Positions 1 to 11,022 of a DNA stretch of 64,000 nt are shown piece by piece (the first letter of the stretch is position 1; each line of letters begins with the position of its first letter). The position numbers and the translations under genes are program-made. The DNA comes from Trichopria drosophilae (Eukaryota; Arthropoda; Insecta; Hymenoptera; Diapriidae): positions 20,868,001 through 20,932,000 of the forward strand of contig CM059583.1 of the NCBI GenBank assembly GCA_030407085.1, in the 5' to 3' direction. The notes under the pieces are model-generated. The model was not told the origin of the DNA and made no database searches. It worked only from the letters and a program-made list of their open reading frames with translations.

Positions 1-1381
1 GATAAGACAGTCATATTGCCAGGAGTCTCTAAGATGGACGCAATGCCGTTCTAATACTTGACTCTCAGGGTGCATATCACGTCTTTAAGATGTCGTAAAA
101 TAGTCTTTGAGACGGCAGAGTAAGACTGCCAATTTTGTGTTAACAAATGTTTGGGGATAAATCAATTTTCGAAGCCAAAAAAGCTAGAACCTAGTTAAGT
201 CAGCATAGCCGACTTTACTGGTCGTATTATAGTCGAGTCCACATAACGGCTTCAAAGCCAAAACTGCCTGGTCTCCGAACGCTAATATGCCTACTTGGAA
301 GGTGAAAGCTGAAACTGCCTTTTTTCTCGGACATTCCAGCTTTTTATATTTTTTTCAGTGTCTACACAATTGAAGAAGGTTTAACCGTCTCATTAACTTC
401 CTCTATATTTATGTAACTTAATCACAAAGTACAACGTTGCCATTCGGTGCAAATAATAACACCAAATCGCAAATAAATTATGAAAAACTGTGAAATACTC
501 TACTAATTATAAAGTATTGAGATTTCTCGGCCGTAATATTAACTGTTTATTTCATATACCTATATGAAGAATTATATACAAAATTTGATCAAAATCTGTT
601 TATCAATAATATTACCGACAGAACTCCCTGAAAGATATAGAAACATTGTACTAGATAGTATTTTTTTTGTAGTCAACAATGAAGATACATCAGCTTTGGC
701 CTAATTAATATTTAGCAGCCAGTATTGGACTCTAGCATATAAACTTTTTTGTCTCCACTTTTAGACTAACTAATACTAGTATTTTTTTTTTGTAGGCCAA
801 AGCCGTTGTTTTTTATGTTTACCACTATTTAACCTTTTCTTGCCGCTTCAAAGTGTCAAAAACTGCCACTATAAGCTTATTTCAAATACCGCCTTAGTTT
901 CACTAAATATTTTAGCACTTAAATAAACATAGTAATATCAACAACATCGATCCGGTTCATCTACCTAACTAAGAAAGTAGTTCCTTTCCCTACTTTTCCA
1001 TCAACTGTCCAGCGGTAGTTGAACTATTTGACCGTTAGAGTTGCAAATTTAATTTTAACAAGTTGTCGAATTCTTAATTTTCTTTGCCGAAACTTTCAAT
1101 AAAAAAATAATGTGCCGAATACCACTGGAGCTCCAAAGCTGATGGGGTAATTTGACCAAGGTTCAATGCACAAAAATCGAGTAATCAAGTTTCCTACAAT
1201 AATCTGTTTTCGTTGTCATTTTTAATTTACCAACGCAGAGTATCTCGAAATATCGCAAATTCTAAATTTACGTACTTCCTGTACTTTCAGGCCAGTGTAT
1301 ACGGGACAAAATTGTTTGGGCTCCCCACAACCCAGATTTGTGCTCAACACAAAAACCTTGCTAAAATAGTTCTTGCTACAC
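1..1381. other. No gene seen, AT-rich intergenic DNA
   Basis: I see no convincing coding region, RNA gene or transposon end here. The one short open frame (1213-1401) has no recognisable domain and runs into a dispersed repeat. Confidence 0.5.
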
Positions 1382-1540
1382 TGAGAGAAATTATTTATTA
1401 ATAGTTAACGTAAGCTAATTTCAAGGCTCTTCCATTAACTGTACAGTTATAACAGTCATCGTAAAGTTAAAAGCGACAGATAACTTCGAGATGAAAATAC
1501 CAGCACTTTTCTGCATATCAGCAATGTTATTGTATATCGA
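1382..1540 (+). repeat. Dispersed repeat, inverted copy at 21080-21243
   Basis: This segment, from GAGAGAAATTATTTA through CAGCAATGTTATTGTATAT, aligns almost end to end with the reverse complement of 21080-21243. Shared blocks include GTAAGCTAATTTCAAGGCTC and GAGATGAAAATACCAGCAC. It abuts the left arm of the fold-back structure that follows. The repeat family is not identified. Confidence 0.75.
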
Positions 1541-1840
1541 CGCTCGATACGAAGATATCTCAAATCTTAAATACGAAGATATCTCGATACGAGGATATCT
1601 CAAATCTTACACGAAGACTAGAATTCGGAGTTAAGGCACAAAAACTAGGATAAGTGAACGTCTGCATCGAAGATTAGGATTTTTCATTTTTCGACATGAA
1701 GCCTAGGTCATTTCAAATTCGGCGCGAAGAAAAGGTTTTTCCATTTTTTCGGCGTGAAAACCAGGATATTTCGTATTTCACAATTATAATGATGATAATG
1801 ACGACGATGACGACGACGACGATGATGAAGATGATGATGG

Positions 1841-1872
<32 letters not shown>

Positions 1873-1889
1873 GCGATGACGATGACGAG

Positions 1890-1921
<32 letters not shown>

Positions 1922-1922
1922 T

Positions 1923-1954
<32 letters not shown>

Positions 1955-1964
1955 CGACGATGAT

Positions 1965-1996
<32 letters not shown>

Positions 1997-2640
1997 CGAC
2001 GATGACGATGACGATGACGATGACGGTGACGATGATGCTGATGATGACAGAAAAAAGGAAGATCTAAAAACTTTGGTAGCGAAGGGTTTAATCCCACCAC
2101 AGGACCATTCATTTTATAATGAAATCTTAAATTGATATAAAAAAGGTTTATTTTCCACAAAATGTAATTTTTGTGCATTGCCTCAATCCTAATGTAAGTG
2201 ATTGTAGATTTGTAATTGTAATTGCTTAAAATTAAGTGTAAAAATATGTTATTCTTAAAAACATAATATATAAATATCGCATAAGTATTATTTGTTATTA
2301 CTAAATACTATTATTATTAATAAAAATATTTAAAAATCAAAATTGTTAACAATATATATATTAAATGAGAAATAATTATATAAATCAGACATGCTACGCT
2401 TTACAGTGAAATAATAATGTAGTCGTCGCTAAGAAAATTAGAAATATCCTGTTTTTCGCACCGAGAAAAGTGGAAAACCTTTTCTTTCGGGAAAAAAAAC
2501 GAAATATCCAATTTTTCGCGCCGGGAAAATGAAATAACCTCCTTTTCCTGTAGAGAAAGTGGAATAACCTAGTCTTCGTATAAGATTTGAAATATCCTAG
2601 TCTTCGTATTGAGCGTCGATATATAAACTCATATATTTTA
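1535..2640. repeat. Fold-back structure with phrase-repeat arms around a microsatellite
   Basis: The left arm (about 1535-1790) and right arm (about 2440-2640) are inverted copies of each other. Shared blocks include ATATCGACGCTC, TACGAAGACTAG, AAATCTTA, GGCGCGAA, GAAAAGGTTTTCC and AGGATATTTC. Each arm is itself made of degenerate repeats of a phrase of about 30 bp, roughly CGAAAA-CTAGGATATTTC. The roughly 650 bp between the arms hold the GAT/GAC microsatellite and AT-rich sequence. The layout recalls Drosophila FB elements, whose long inverted ends contain tandem subrepeats, but I see no transposase and no clear target duplication. Confidence 0.6.
1788..2048. repeat. GATGAC/GATGAT microsatellite
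   Basis: About 260 bp of nearly pure GAT and GAC triplets, with GATGAC hexamers dominant in the second half. The open frames on both strands (Met/Thr-rich on plus, His/Arg-rich on minus) are by-products of the repeat and should not be annotated as proteins. Confidence 0.95.
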
Positions 2641-2855
2641 ACATTCTCAAACAAATGCTCATTTTCAATTTTACTACGATCCAGGCCATAAGCCATAGAC
2701 GTAAATCATTTTCAATTTTTATTCATATAAGAAACAGTATATTGTTGTAATATATCTATTGAAGCCACTTCTCGTGAGTTGTTCCAAATCCAGAACTATT
2801 GAATAATATTTCGAAAATAGGTATAAAAAACAAATAATAAAGGCCAAACAGTTGT

Positions 2856-3140
2856 TTGAATGGGTTACCTAATGATAATGTCAGAAACGTGCATTGCCTA
2901 TTATGTTTCCAAGATGATTACGAGCAAGTTAAGGAGAAACTATCAACACGATTTGAGAAAGCCAAAACCACAATAGGCACTATATCGTATCATGATGTTA
3001 TTCCTATGAATATCCCAAAATCTCTCAGTTTCAAGACCTATATTATCTTTAAACGATGGAAGGAAATTAAGACAAAACACATGAAAAATTTATTATTATT
3101 ATTATTAATTGAAAACAATTTTAAAACTTTTACAAAATGA
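2856..3140 (+). other. Unrecognised open reading frame, possible decayed coding fragment
   Basis: About 60 codons have a protein-like look (HCLLCFQDDYEQVKEKL, TTIGTISYHDVIPMN), with a mix of charged and aromatic residues that differs from the AT-rich junk frames nearby. The frame then degrades into Leu, Ile and Lys codons. I do not recognise the family. It could be a remnant of a transposon-encoded or host protein, or chance. Confidence 0.25.
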
Positions 3141-3419
3141 CTGTACAGTTTTTTTTGGAATGTCCCACATATATTAAATTCCATATTCGTATGCCTTTCA
3201 AGTTTTTACTAAATTTATTACACTTTTATCTAATTAATTAACTCAATATTGTATCGACGGAGTGAACAATTCTCTTTTTACAAAATTATTTATCGACTAA
3301 AAGAATAATTACAAACGCTCATCTGGTATTTATTTTGGTCAGTGCCAGTAACGACTAACAGAAAAAAAATTATTTCTAAACATTCAGACATTTACATTGT
3401 TAAAAAAGTACTCTATTTC

Positions 3420-3850
3420 CCCTGGTTTTGTACATCCCAAGCCAATGACTTCCAAAACGATGATCCCGGATGTATATTGTAAGTGGGCCTGATACGCACC
3501 CAGGATCAATAAAATGCCGTCCGGCGCGGCTTCCTTTTTGTCGTTCGAGTATTTGTAAACCACGGTCTCTCTGGAAATCGGACAGACACGAAATGCATTC
3601 GGGTGTGCAACGAATCGTGGCAGAGTTTTTCAAAATTCAATTAGTCGATTTATTCGAGTATCGATTAGTATGCGAAGCACTTCAGACTTCAGAATATCTA
3701 ACACGATTAAAAACGCGCAGGCGTACACGCTGTATATACATCAGAGGGACACGCTCTGCGCGCACTTTGTGCACAAATGAACCCTTTTACGCATGTAACG
3801 TCTATATTCCGTATAAAATGCACAGAGTCTCTCAATAACACTGACTAACA
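3420..3850. other. GC-richer patch of unknown role
   Basis: This stretch is richer in CG dinucleotides than its surroundings (GTCCGGCGCGG, ACGCGCAGGCG, TCTGCGCGCAC). Open frames of 77 and 122 codons overlap on opposite strands, which argues against taking either at face value. It could be an exon, a promoter-like island or a decayed GC-rich transposon. Confidence 0.3.
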
Positions 3851-6381
3851 AACATTTTTCATCTGCCAAGTTTTTAACAAATTGTCAATGATGAAAACGA
3901 TAGGGATGTCAGAATTTTCTTTTTACGTTTCATTTTTTAGAATAATTTTTTATTATATTTTGAGAATCTTTGAGGCAAAAGTCAATTTTCGTTGTGGCGA
4001 CAACAGTATCAAGTCCAAAGTACTTTTTGGTACTAAAACATTGATATCTCCAGAATTTTTATATCAAGTTGTTTTTCCTAGTATAGTTCGATTAATTGTA
4101 ACAGAATTTGCGTTTGTAAGAAAATGAAAATATTCTTTTGACTAGCGTAGTTTTATAGCCATGGTTTTCGAAACGAATATTTTGAAAATCATACTGCAGC
4201 TATTAAAGTTCAGTATCTTCCAATCTTTTATTTAATGAACTTTATAAAGTTTACCTTGGCACATTTATTTTTTCTGACGTGAACATTTTCTATCGACAAG
4301 TTTAATTTCAATTTTCTGGAAAATGAGACGAGATATTTTCCTTGCGCTGTCGTTTTCAGTGATAAAAATACCTCTGGAATACTATCGCGATTGTCAAAAT
4401 GAAAGAAAATTGCTTTTGCCACAAAAATTTTGTGCAAAAAAAAATATATTTTTACGCTCTAAACTTTATTTTTCTCGAAACTGCGATGAAAAAAGGAATT
4501 TCTAAGTCAGCAATAATTTTCAATACAAAATATTTCAGCTACAAAAAGAAAGTTATAAAGAATTTTAACTTATTTTTCTGAAAAAATAAAAAAAAACTTT
4601 GGAAAGGACTAATTTATTGTTATAAAATTTTCAAAAATTTAACGGATTTTAACAAAATAATTTTGCAAAATTTTAGGTATATTGATGTTATATGAGATAT
4701 TTTGGGAAGTTTATAAAATATGTCTGAGAATACCCTGTAAAATTACATTTCAATATTTAGCAAAAATACCCAGCAAAGCTATTTTGAAAAACTTACAAGT
4801 TTACGAAAACATTTGAAAAAATAGCAACGTGTTTCGTCGTTTTATTAAATTTAATATTGGTATAGTGTACAAAGGCTGTACAATATTCCATCAAACCGTT
4901 CTGTAGTCAGCAAGAACAAAAGATCGCGAACCATGTCATACCCGGATATGAGATCGTCCACGTTTCCCAGACAAGTTCGTGAGATATGTATGAACAAATG
5001 GAATGAAATAACCTTTCAAATATGGATTTTTAAGATAGAATGAAAAAAAAATCGATTTTTATGACGAATTCAAGTATAGTACACATAAATATAAAGAAAA
5101 ACTAAATAAATTAAAATAGTTAGTTCTTGTTTAACTTTATAATTAATTGTTAAATAGTAACAATTTTTTATCTTTGACAATTATTTCACTAACGACTTTC
5201 GTACTTATTTTAACTATTTTAATTCATTAACACTCATGAGTCCATAAGTTTCCTTTATAATGAAACGATTATTTTAGTAACAAAAGCTTCGAACCATTTT
5301 GACAAGTCAATATCCTTCACGAAATCGCTCATTAATATTCCGAGGTCAAAATTTAGTTTTAGCCCGCAATCATTCCAATTTGGAGCAAAATTTTAAGAAA
5401 AGGTGTGAAAAAATTTGGAAATATACCCATTAAATTCTGAACGGACATTTTTTCATTACAGTTTTCAACAGTTTTTTTGGTGTAAAAAAAAGTTGCTAAG
5501 AGATATGCAGGCCGTCATATCTGACCTAAAATGAATTTAATTTTCAGAACATTTCACTAGATTTTTCAGAAACTACAGCCGAGACTATATCTGATTATTT
5601 AAAAAAAAAAATAAGTTGTGCACGTTGGAATTATTGTTTGAAGTAAAGAAATTGTGTCTTCGACACTGAAACTTTAAAATGTGAACATTAACATTTTTAA
5701 AATAAAGGAGAAAGTGTCCAAAATGGCGGATAAAAACGAAAAAATCGGTGAAAGGTTACTAAATTTTTTGTTAGAAAGTGATACATTTTCTTATTGTTAG
5801 AAAAAAAAAACTTTGGAAAAAAAAATTTTTTGACGAAAAAATATTATGATTTTGAAAAGTGAAAAAAGTGTCAGAACAATTCCTATAACATTTAGGAGTC
5901 TTCTGAAAAAGTTCTTAAAATTGATCGAGAAATGCGCTGAAATTTGGTCGGAATTTTTTTAACACAGTTCCCTTAGAAATTCCAAAATTTTGAAAAATTG
6001 AAAAAGTCTTAAAACAAAATTCAAAAAAATTTCAAGGATTTTTTCGTATTTTTTTCGTAAACTTTCAAACTATTTCTATTTATGCTTTCGGAAAAAATAA
6101 ATCCATTTTTATTCATAATGCATTTCTATTCATTTATGTGCATAGAAAATGTTTAATCCATTCGAATTCGTGGCTCCCGCTGAATAGGAATACATTCTTA
6201 TTCGTTATTAAGAATTGGGAAGTGTAATATGGAAAAGAAAACGTTTTTATTTTACCATACTATCAACATTTTTATTTCAATCAATTTTCATCCAAAAATA
6301 ATATTCTTAAAATAAGATGTGAATGCATCGACATCCGTCTTCTTTTACATCAGTTTAGATAGAAACATATTAAATATCTTC

Positions 6382-6756
6382 AGGGGGTTCTAAAGTGATC
6401 CGCCGGTAAGGTTGGAAATTTCACAAAAAAACGTAAATAAAAAATGACTGAAAAACATTTTTAAAATTCAGGCTCTGTAAGGGCAATTCTATTCATTATA
6501 AATAGTTTTCTAGAAAATACCAAAGATATTACTTGAGAACTGACCTAGAATTTTCGGAAATAAATAAAAATCACTTATTTTCGAAATTTCTTGGCCAGTT
6601 CTCAATTAATTTCCTTGGCATTTTCTACGATACCTTCTATATTCATTAAAATTGCCCTTACAGAGCCCGAATTTTGAGAAATCGATTCGGTCATTTTTCA
6701 TTTACGTTTTTTAGTGAAAATATCTGCCTTATCGTCCAAACTCTTTAGAACCCCCT
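6382..6756. mobile_element. Fold-back/MITE-like element, arms about 180 bp
   Basis: The outer ends are AGGGGGTTCTAAAG and its complement CTTTAGAACCCCCT. The arms pair over most of the element: the left arm has AAACGTAAATAAAAAATGAC, GGCTCTGTAAGGGCAATT and TTGAGAACTG, and the right arm has the complements of all three in reverse order. Only about 20 bp of unpaired sequence lie in the middle. There is no coding capacity. The target duplication is unclear, so the superfamily is not assigned. Confidence 0.8.
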
Positions 6757-8994
6757 TAAGAATCAGATTCATCTTAACACATTTTAACGGATTTAAAGAA
6801 CGAATAAAATGAATTGAAATTTTCAATCCATTTTAATCCAATTCTGATTTATGAGTATCTACACAATGTTGATAATTTATATTTATTTTAATTAGATTAC
6901 TGCTACCATTTTTTCTTATTTTACTATATCATATACAAGTTAATTTTCAAAACATCACATTTTTTATGTAAAAGTATGTAAATGTTTAAATATACAAAAT
7001 TGACAATCGCATGTGTATAAAAGCAGAAAAATTCTCTTTGTATTGAACAGAAAGAAATATGCTGATATTTTCTGTGATTGTTTCTTAAATTTGCAAAACA
7101 TTTTATGTTAAATTTGTAGACAAATAAGAATTACAAATGGTTTTTCTGATGTTACTTTTTGTGAAGTCAAGAGATTTTTTCATATAATTTATATTTTTTT
7201 AAGCATAATCTCTTCTAAGATTGAAATAATGATTATATGTATATTAACAAATTTTGTTATTTTTAAAATATTTTTTCGGTTATAATATTAAAATGAATAA
7301 CATCCAACAATAACTGTGATTTTTTTATTTATTTAAACTTATTAAATATAAATACAGGTTTATTTAAGTTGAGTAATTTTACGTAAAAACTTACAAGAAA
7401 AATATGTATAGTAGAATAGGAACACATTAATCAAATAAATATTAAAAGCTTAATTTACAAATATAAAAAATTGTATTATATTTATTCGAGCATATTCACT
7501 TTTAGAAGCTTTCGGTAAAAAGTGACTGCTCACGAACGGTAGTCTGCATTATGTTTTATTCGATCTAAATAAATACGGTGTAAATTATATGTGCACGAAA
7601 GTACGTTGTTCTCTTGTGTTTCGGATATGGGAACAAAGAACGAAATGTGGTTGTGTCTGCTAAATTAGTCTCTTCAACGCACACCAGATGGCAGAAAAGT
7701 CAGGTGTCATTTAGCGGCCAACATCTTAGCTGATGTCGTTTTTGTAATTTTATAGATTACCGAAATGTTCGTTAACGTCATTAGCCCAATAAAAGTAATG
7801 ACATGCGGTGCTGCATTAGTCATTTTGTAGCACTGCATAATATTTTCTAAATAAAAGGTGTTTTATCTCTTTTTAACAAAATAATTCGAATAACCTGATA
7901 GAATATTGTTTCCAACCAATCAAAATGAACCTCGCTTAAAATGCATCTAAAAAAGTTCGTAATGAATTCTTAATGAATGTTTTATCGTAAGAAGAATATT
8001 ACAAGAATTCTTAATAATAACTTATTAGTCATAAAGAATTCTTGATATCAAAACGAGATGTTGTACTACCAGATAAAAATTTCTTATTAAAATAATAATA
8101 TAAATCATTTTTATCCGGATTGTCTCTGACAAATCTTAAAAGAAAATAGTTTACGAGTTCGCTACTTATCTTAAACTAAACTTTACGGTAACATTCTGTG
8201 AGGTATACATTTGTCCATAAAGAATTATATATATTCCTTTCATGAAGAATACTTTATTCCTATTTCTATCATAACTGTGAAACATCTTACATGCGATTGG
8301 TTGCATTTTATATTTCAAATTACTTCTTAAAGAATACTCTTATTACAGTTTATTATTTACCATACTGCGTACTAATGGCTGGCTCAGTTCATAATACATT
8401 TATAAAAGATTACTATTTGAATACATTTTGAATATTGTAAATGTTGATTTAAAGCGGACATTAAAGAATTGTTAATGAATTATTTTTTTTGAAAGTGTGC
8501 TTATCGGGTTACCTCGTCAAAAAAATTCAAATTTTCCCCATGACGCCGAATTCGGAATTTTTCTAGTAAAGTTTGTATTAATTCTGATTGAGCTGACGAG
8601 TTTCTATCGTCAGAAAAAATTAACTAAAGAAATTAAAAGTATTTATCACAAAAACATCGTGATTTGCTCGTCAGATGTTCCGCTAATTTCCGCATACAAT
8701 TGAGAAAAACATTGTTCGTCACTAGTGCAAGAAATGCGATTTTCTGAACTAGTAACAAAATGCACTATTATCACATATTGTTTTTGACGTATTCAAAGTA
8801 GACAGAAATATAAAAGATTCAATTTTTTTTCTCAGGATAAAAAAACTTTCGCCCAATTAAATACTAAAAAATTACCTTGAAGTTTCAAAGAGTTTCATTA
8901 CAAAAATATGGGGGTATATTTTAATTTCTAAATAGTCTTTATTGTATAATTTAGTAATTGAAAATACCGAGAAAAATTTTCTTAGAGAGTCTAC
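6757..8994. other. No gene seen
   Basis: AT-rich sequence without a supportable gene. The open frame at 8497-8703 has no recognisable domain. One CTCF-like motif at 7682 is listed separately. Confidence 0.4.
7682..7694 (+). promoter_or_regulatory. CTCF-like motif
   Basis: The sequence CACCAGATGGCAG matches the core known for CTCF sites in animals (CCAC-x-AG-R-K-GGC-R). A single motif match in AT-rich DNA is weak evidence for occupancy. Confidence 0.3.
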
Positions 8995-9185
8995 CATTTC
9001 AGATAGTAATTTTGGGACAGACTTGTAGAATGTAGAAAATTGCCATTTTTTCTGGTAAAAATTACTTCCAATGTTTACTGTCTGTATATAATAGTAAAAC
9101 TCACAACAACTTATAGTAAATTTTATCAGAAAAAAATGGCAATTTTTCTCATTCTACAAGACTATCACAAAATTACCATTTTAAA
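8995..9185. repeat. Inverted repeat hairpin, arms about 70 bp
   Basis: The left arm (about 8995-9065) contains CTTGTAGAATGTAGAAAATT and GCCATTTTTTCTGGTAAAAA. The right arm (about 9115-9185) contains their near-complements, including ATGGCAATTTTTCTCATTC and TACAAGA. About 50 bp lie between the arms. The outer parts still pair (AGTAATTTTGGGACAG versus its counterpart) but with more mismatches. Probably a non-autonomous transposon. Confidence 0.7.
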
Positions 9186-9399
9186 AGGTAAAATATCCGA
9201 AAAATGTTTATCCGTGTATAAAAGTAAAATCGGAATGTTGGCAAAATGGATTTATAAATATGAATAACAATTTTAATAAACTTTATGGAAGAATATATTT
9301 TATACAAATGTAATGATGAAACATATATTACTTCGACCCAGACTAAGTCTGGACGAAGTATTGAATTTGGTCACTTCGGGCAAAAAAATTACCATATAG

Positions 9400-9493
9400 T
9401 TTTTCATGTTTAAGACGTTTATTCTGAAAAGACATTTTTGAAGTGTCTAATGTCATCAAATAAGACGTTTAGAAGACACGAGTTTTTGCAGTG
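9400..9493 (-). mobile_element. Solo terminal fragment of the CACTG-ended element
   Basis: Read on the minus strand this begins CACTGCAAAAACTCGTGTCT and continues with CTAAACGTCTTATTTGA. It matches the right end of the 551-bp element at 16887-17437, including the internal AGAATAAACGTCTTA block. No matching left end is visible nearby, so this looks like a truncated copy. Confidence 0.65.
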
Positions 9494-10859
9494 TAGTTTA
9501 CCGTTTCTGAGCTATTCGGCATACAGTTAGTGGTATTAACGAGTTGTGTTATTTTAGGTTAGATTAGGTTAGAACTATACTATTCTGTATATATTGTTGT
9601 TAAGTACATTACAGATATAACTTTTACGAACAATCCATTCATAGAATAGTCAGGAAATTATAATTCATTTTGATAAGGTTTTTCTCAATTACAGATCTTT
9701 TTGGGTTATTATATTATATCTGTTGTATACAAAAATGTACTTATTTTACGACTAAAACGTTTGAATTGTTATACAATTTTCTCTCGGAAAAGCTCACCAT
9801 GAATTTCGTCATTGCGTTTCATTAAGAAATTCATTATTGTTTTAGTTAATATCCGGGTTTTCCCTGATTATGTAATGAACTATAAAGTTTCCAATCACAC
9901 AAGGAGAATTTAAAGTTTCGTCAATGTTAAGAATATATATTTTAGTAAAGCATTTCATCAAATCGTAATAAAATAAAAAGTAAAGATTAAGAATAATATT
10001 ATGACCTTTAGAATATTTTTTAGTGATTATCAATGAGCAATAACTCAATTTTAGAAAAAAAGAACAACTTTGTGAAAGTCTTTAAACTTTATAACGTAAC
10101 TAACTAAATAATAATTTCGTACTTAGTTATTTTTAAAAGAGAGGAGTGTAAAGTTCTTAAATTCAAAAGTGCTTTCAATATAAATTTGAAGTTCTAACAA
10201 TAGAAGTAGTTTTTAAAAAGACATAAATCTGACTATTATATAAGGGCGTAGTTAATGGGAAGTATTAAGTAAGATTGAGTATTCAGAGCTTTGCTCTTTG
10301 TCGACTTTCTCACTAGGGATAGTAAAAGATTGATTTAGAAATTATGAAGTGACTTGAAGTTATAAAACTCGTTTAAATTAAATTATAAAAGTAGACTAAG
10401 TTTTACTCCTTTTAACATTAAATTTCATTTAGATTATGGATAGTTTTTCATTGTAAGATTTAAGAATCTACGTGCGTAATTGGAAATATTACGACTCTAT
10501 AGAATATTTTGAATACATATTATTTTCTACACAAACTTTCTTAGGAATGACTACAAAGTATTTTCTTTTTAAAACAAAAACAATTATTATGTAACTCTCC
10601 TGGAAGTCGCATATGACGTCATACTAATAAAAAATTTCCCATTTTAATAATATGGAGTGAAATAAGAATTTTTTTCTGTTAAACTTATAAAAATATCACT
10701 ATTTTATTATTGATTTGTAGCTACCTGATTACTTTGAACAAAGAATTAGGTTATTTAATTTTATTTCAAGGCAATTAACAACAAATCTTAGAATATATTT
10801 TTTATATCGTTTGTCTCGTGTGTTTTTATTTTTTGAATTATTTACAAGCCATTTCCATT
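9494..10859. other. No gene seen
   Basis: AT-rich sequence. It includes a short TTAGGTTAGATTAGGTTAG run at about 9555, one of several scattered TTAGG-like words in this window. The 68-codon minus-strand frame at 9842-10048 has no recognisable domain. Confidence 0.4.
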
Positions 10860-11022
10860 GCTCTTAAAATTCTTAAAATAATCTTGTCGCAAGCGAAATC
10901 CACTTACGGCAAGTAGAAATCCCCTCATCGCAAGTGGAATAACACTCTTGAACATACAATCAAGAGTATTTCCACTTGTGGCAAGAGGATTTCCATTTGT
11001 GGCAAGAGGACGTTTTAAGAGT
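10860..11022. repeat. Hairpin with phrase-repeat arms (GCAAGTGGAAATCC)
   Basis: Arms at about 10903-10950 and 10961-11006 pair around a 10-nt loop (AACATACAAT). Both arms are made of degenerate copies of a phrase close to GCAAGTGGAAATCCTCTT. Weaker pairing extends outward to CTCTTAAAATTCTTAAAA on the left and CGTTTTAAGAG on the right. The design resembles the fold-back structures at 1535-2640 and 19368-19805, although the sequences differ. Confidence 0.7.

Larger units (their letters stand above)
2700..6380. other. No recognised gene; AT-rich with one GC-richer patch
   Basis: Mostly AT-rich sequence with poly-A and poly-T runs. Two items stand out and are listed separately: an open frame at 2856-3140 and a GC-richer patch at 3420-3850. 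I could not support any other gene or element. Confidence 0.4.

Noticed and set aside
1696..2178. Overlapping 123- and 156-codon frames, Met/Thr-rich and His/Arg-rich
   Set aside because: They are translations of the GAT/GAC microsatellite on the two strands.
3400..3838. Overlapping frames of 77 and 122 codons in a GC-richer patch
   Set aside because: They lie on opposite strands, have no recognisable domain, and both are explained by low stop density in GC-richer DNA.
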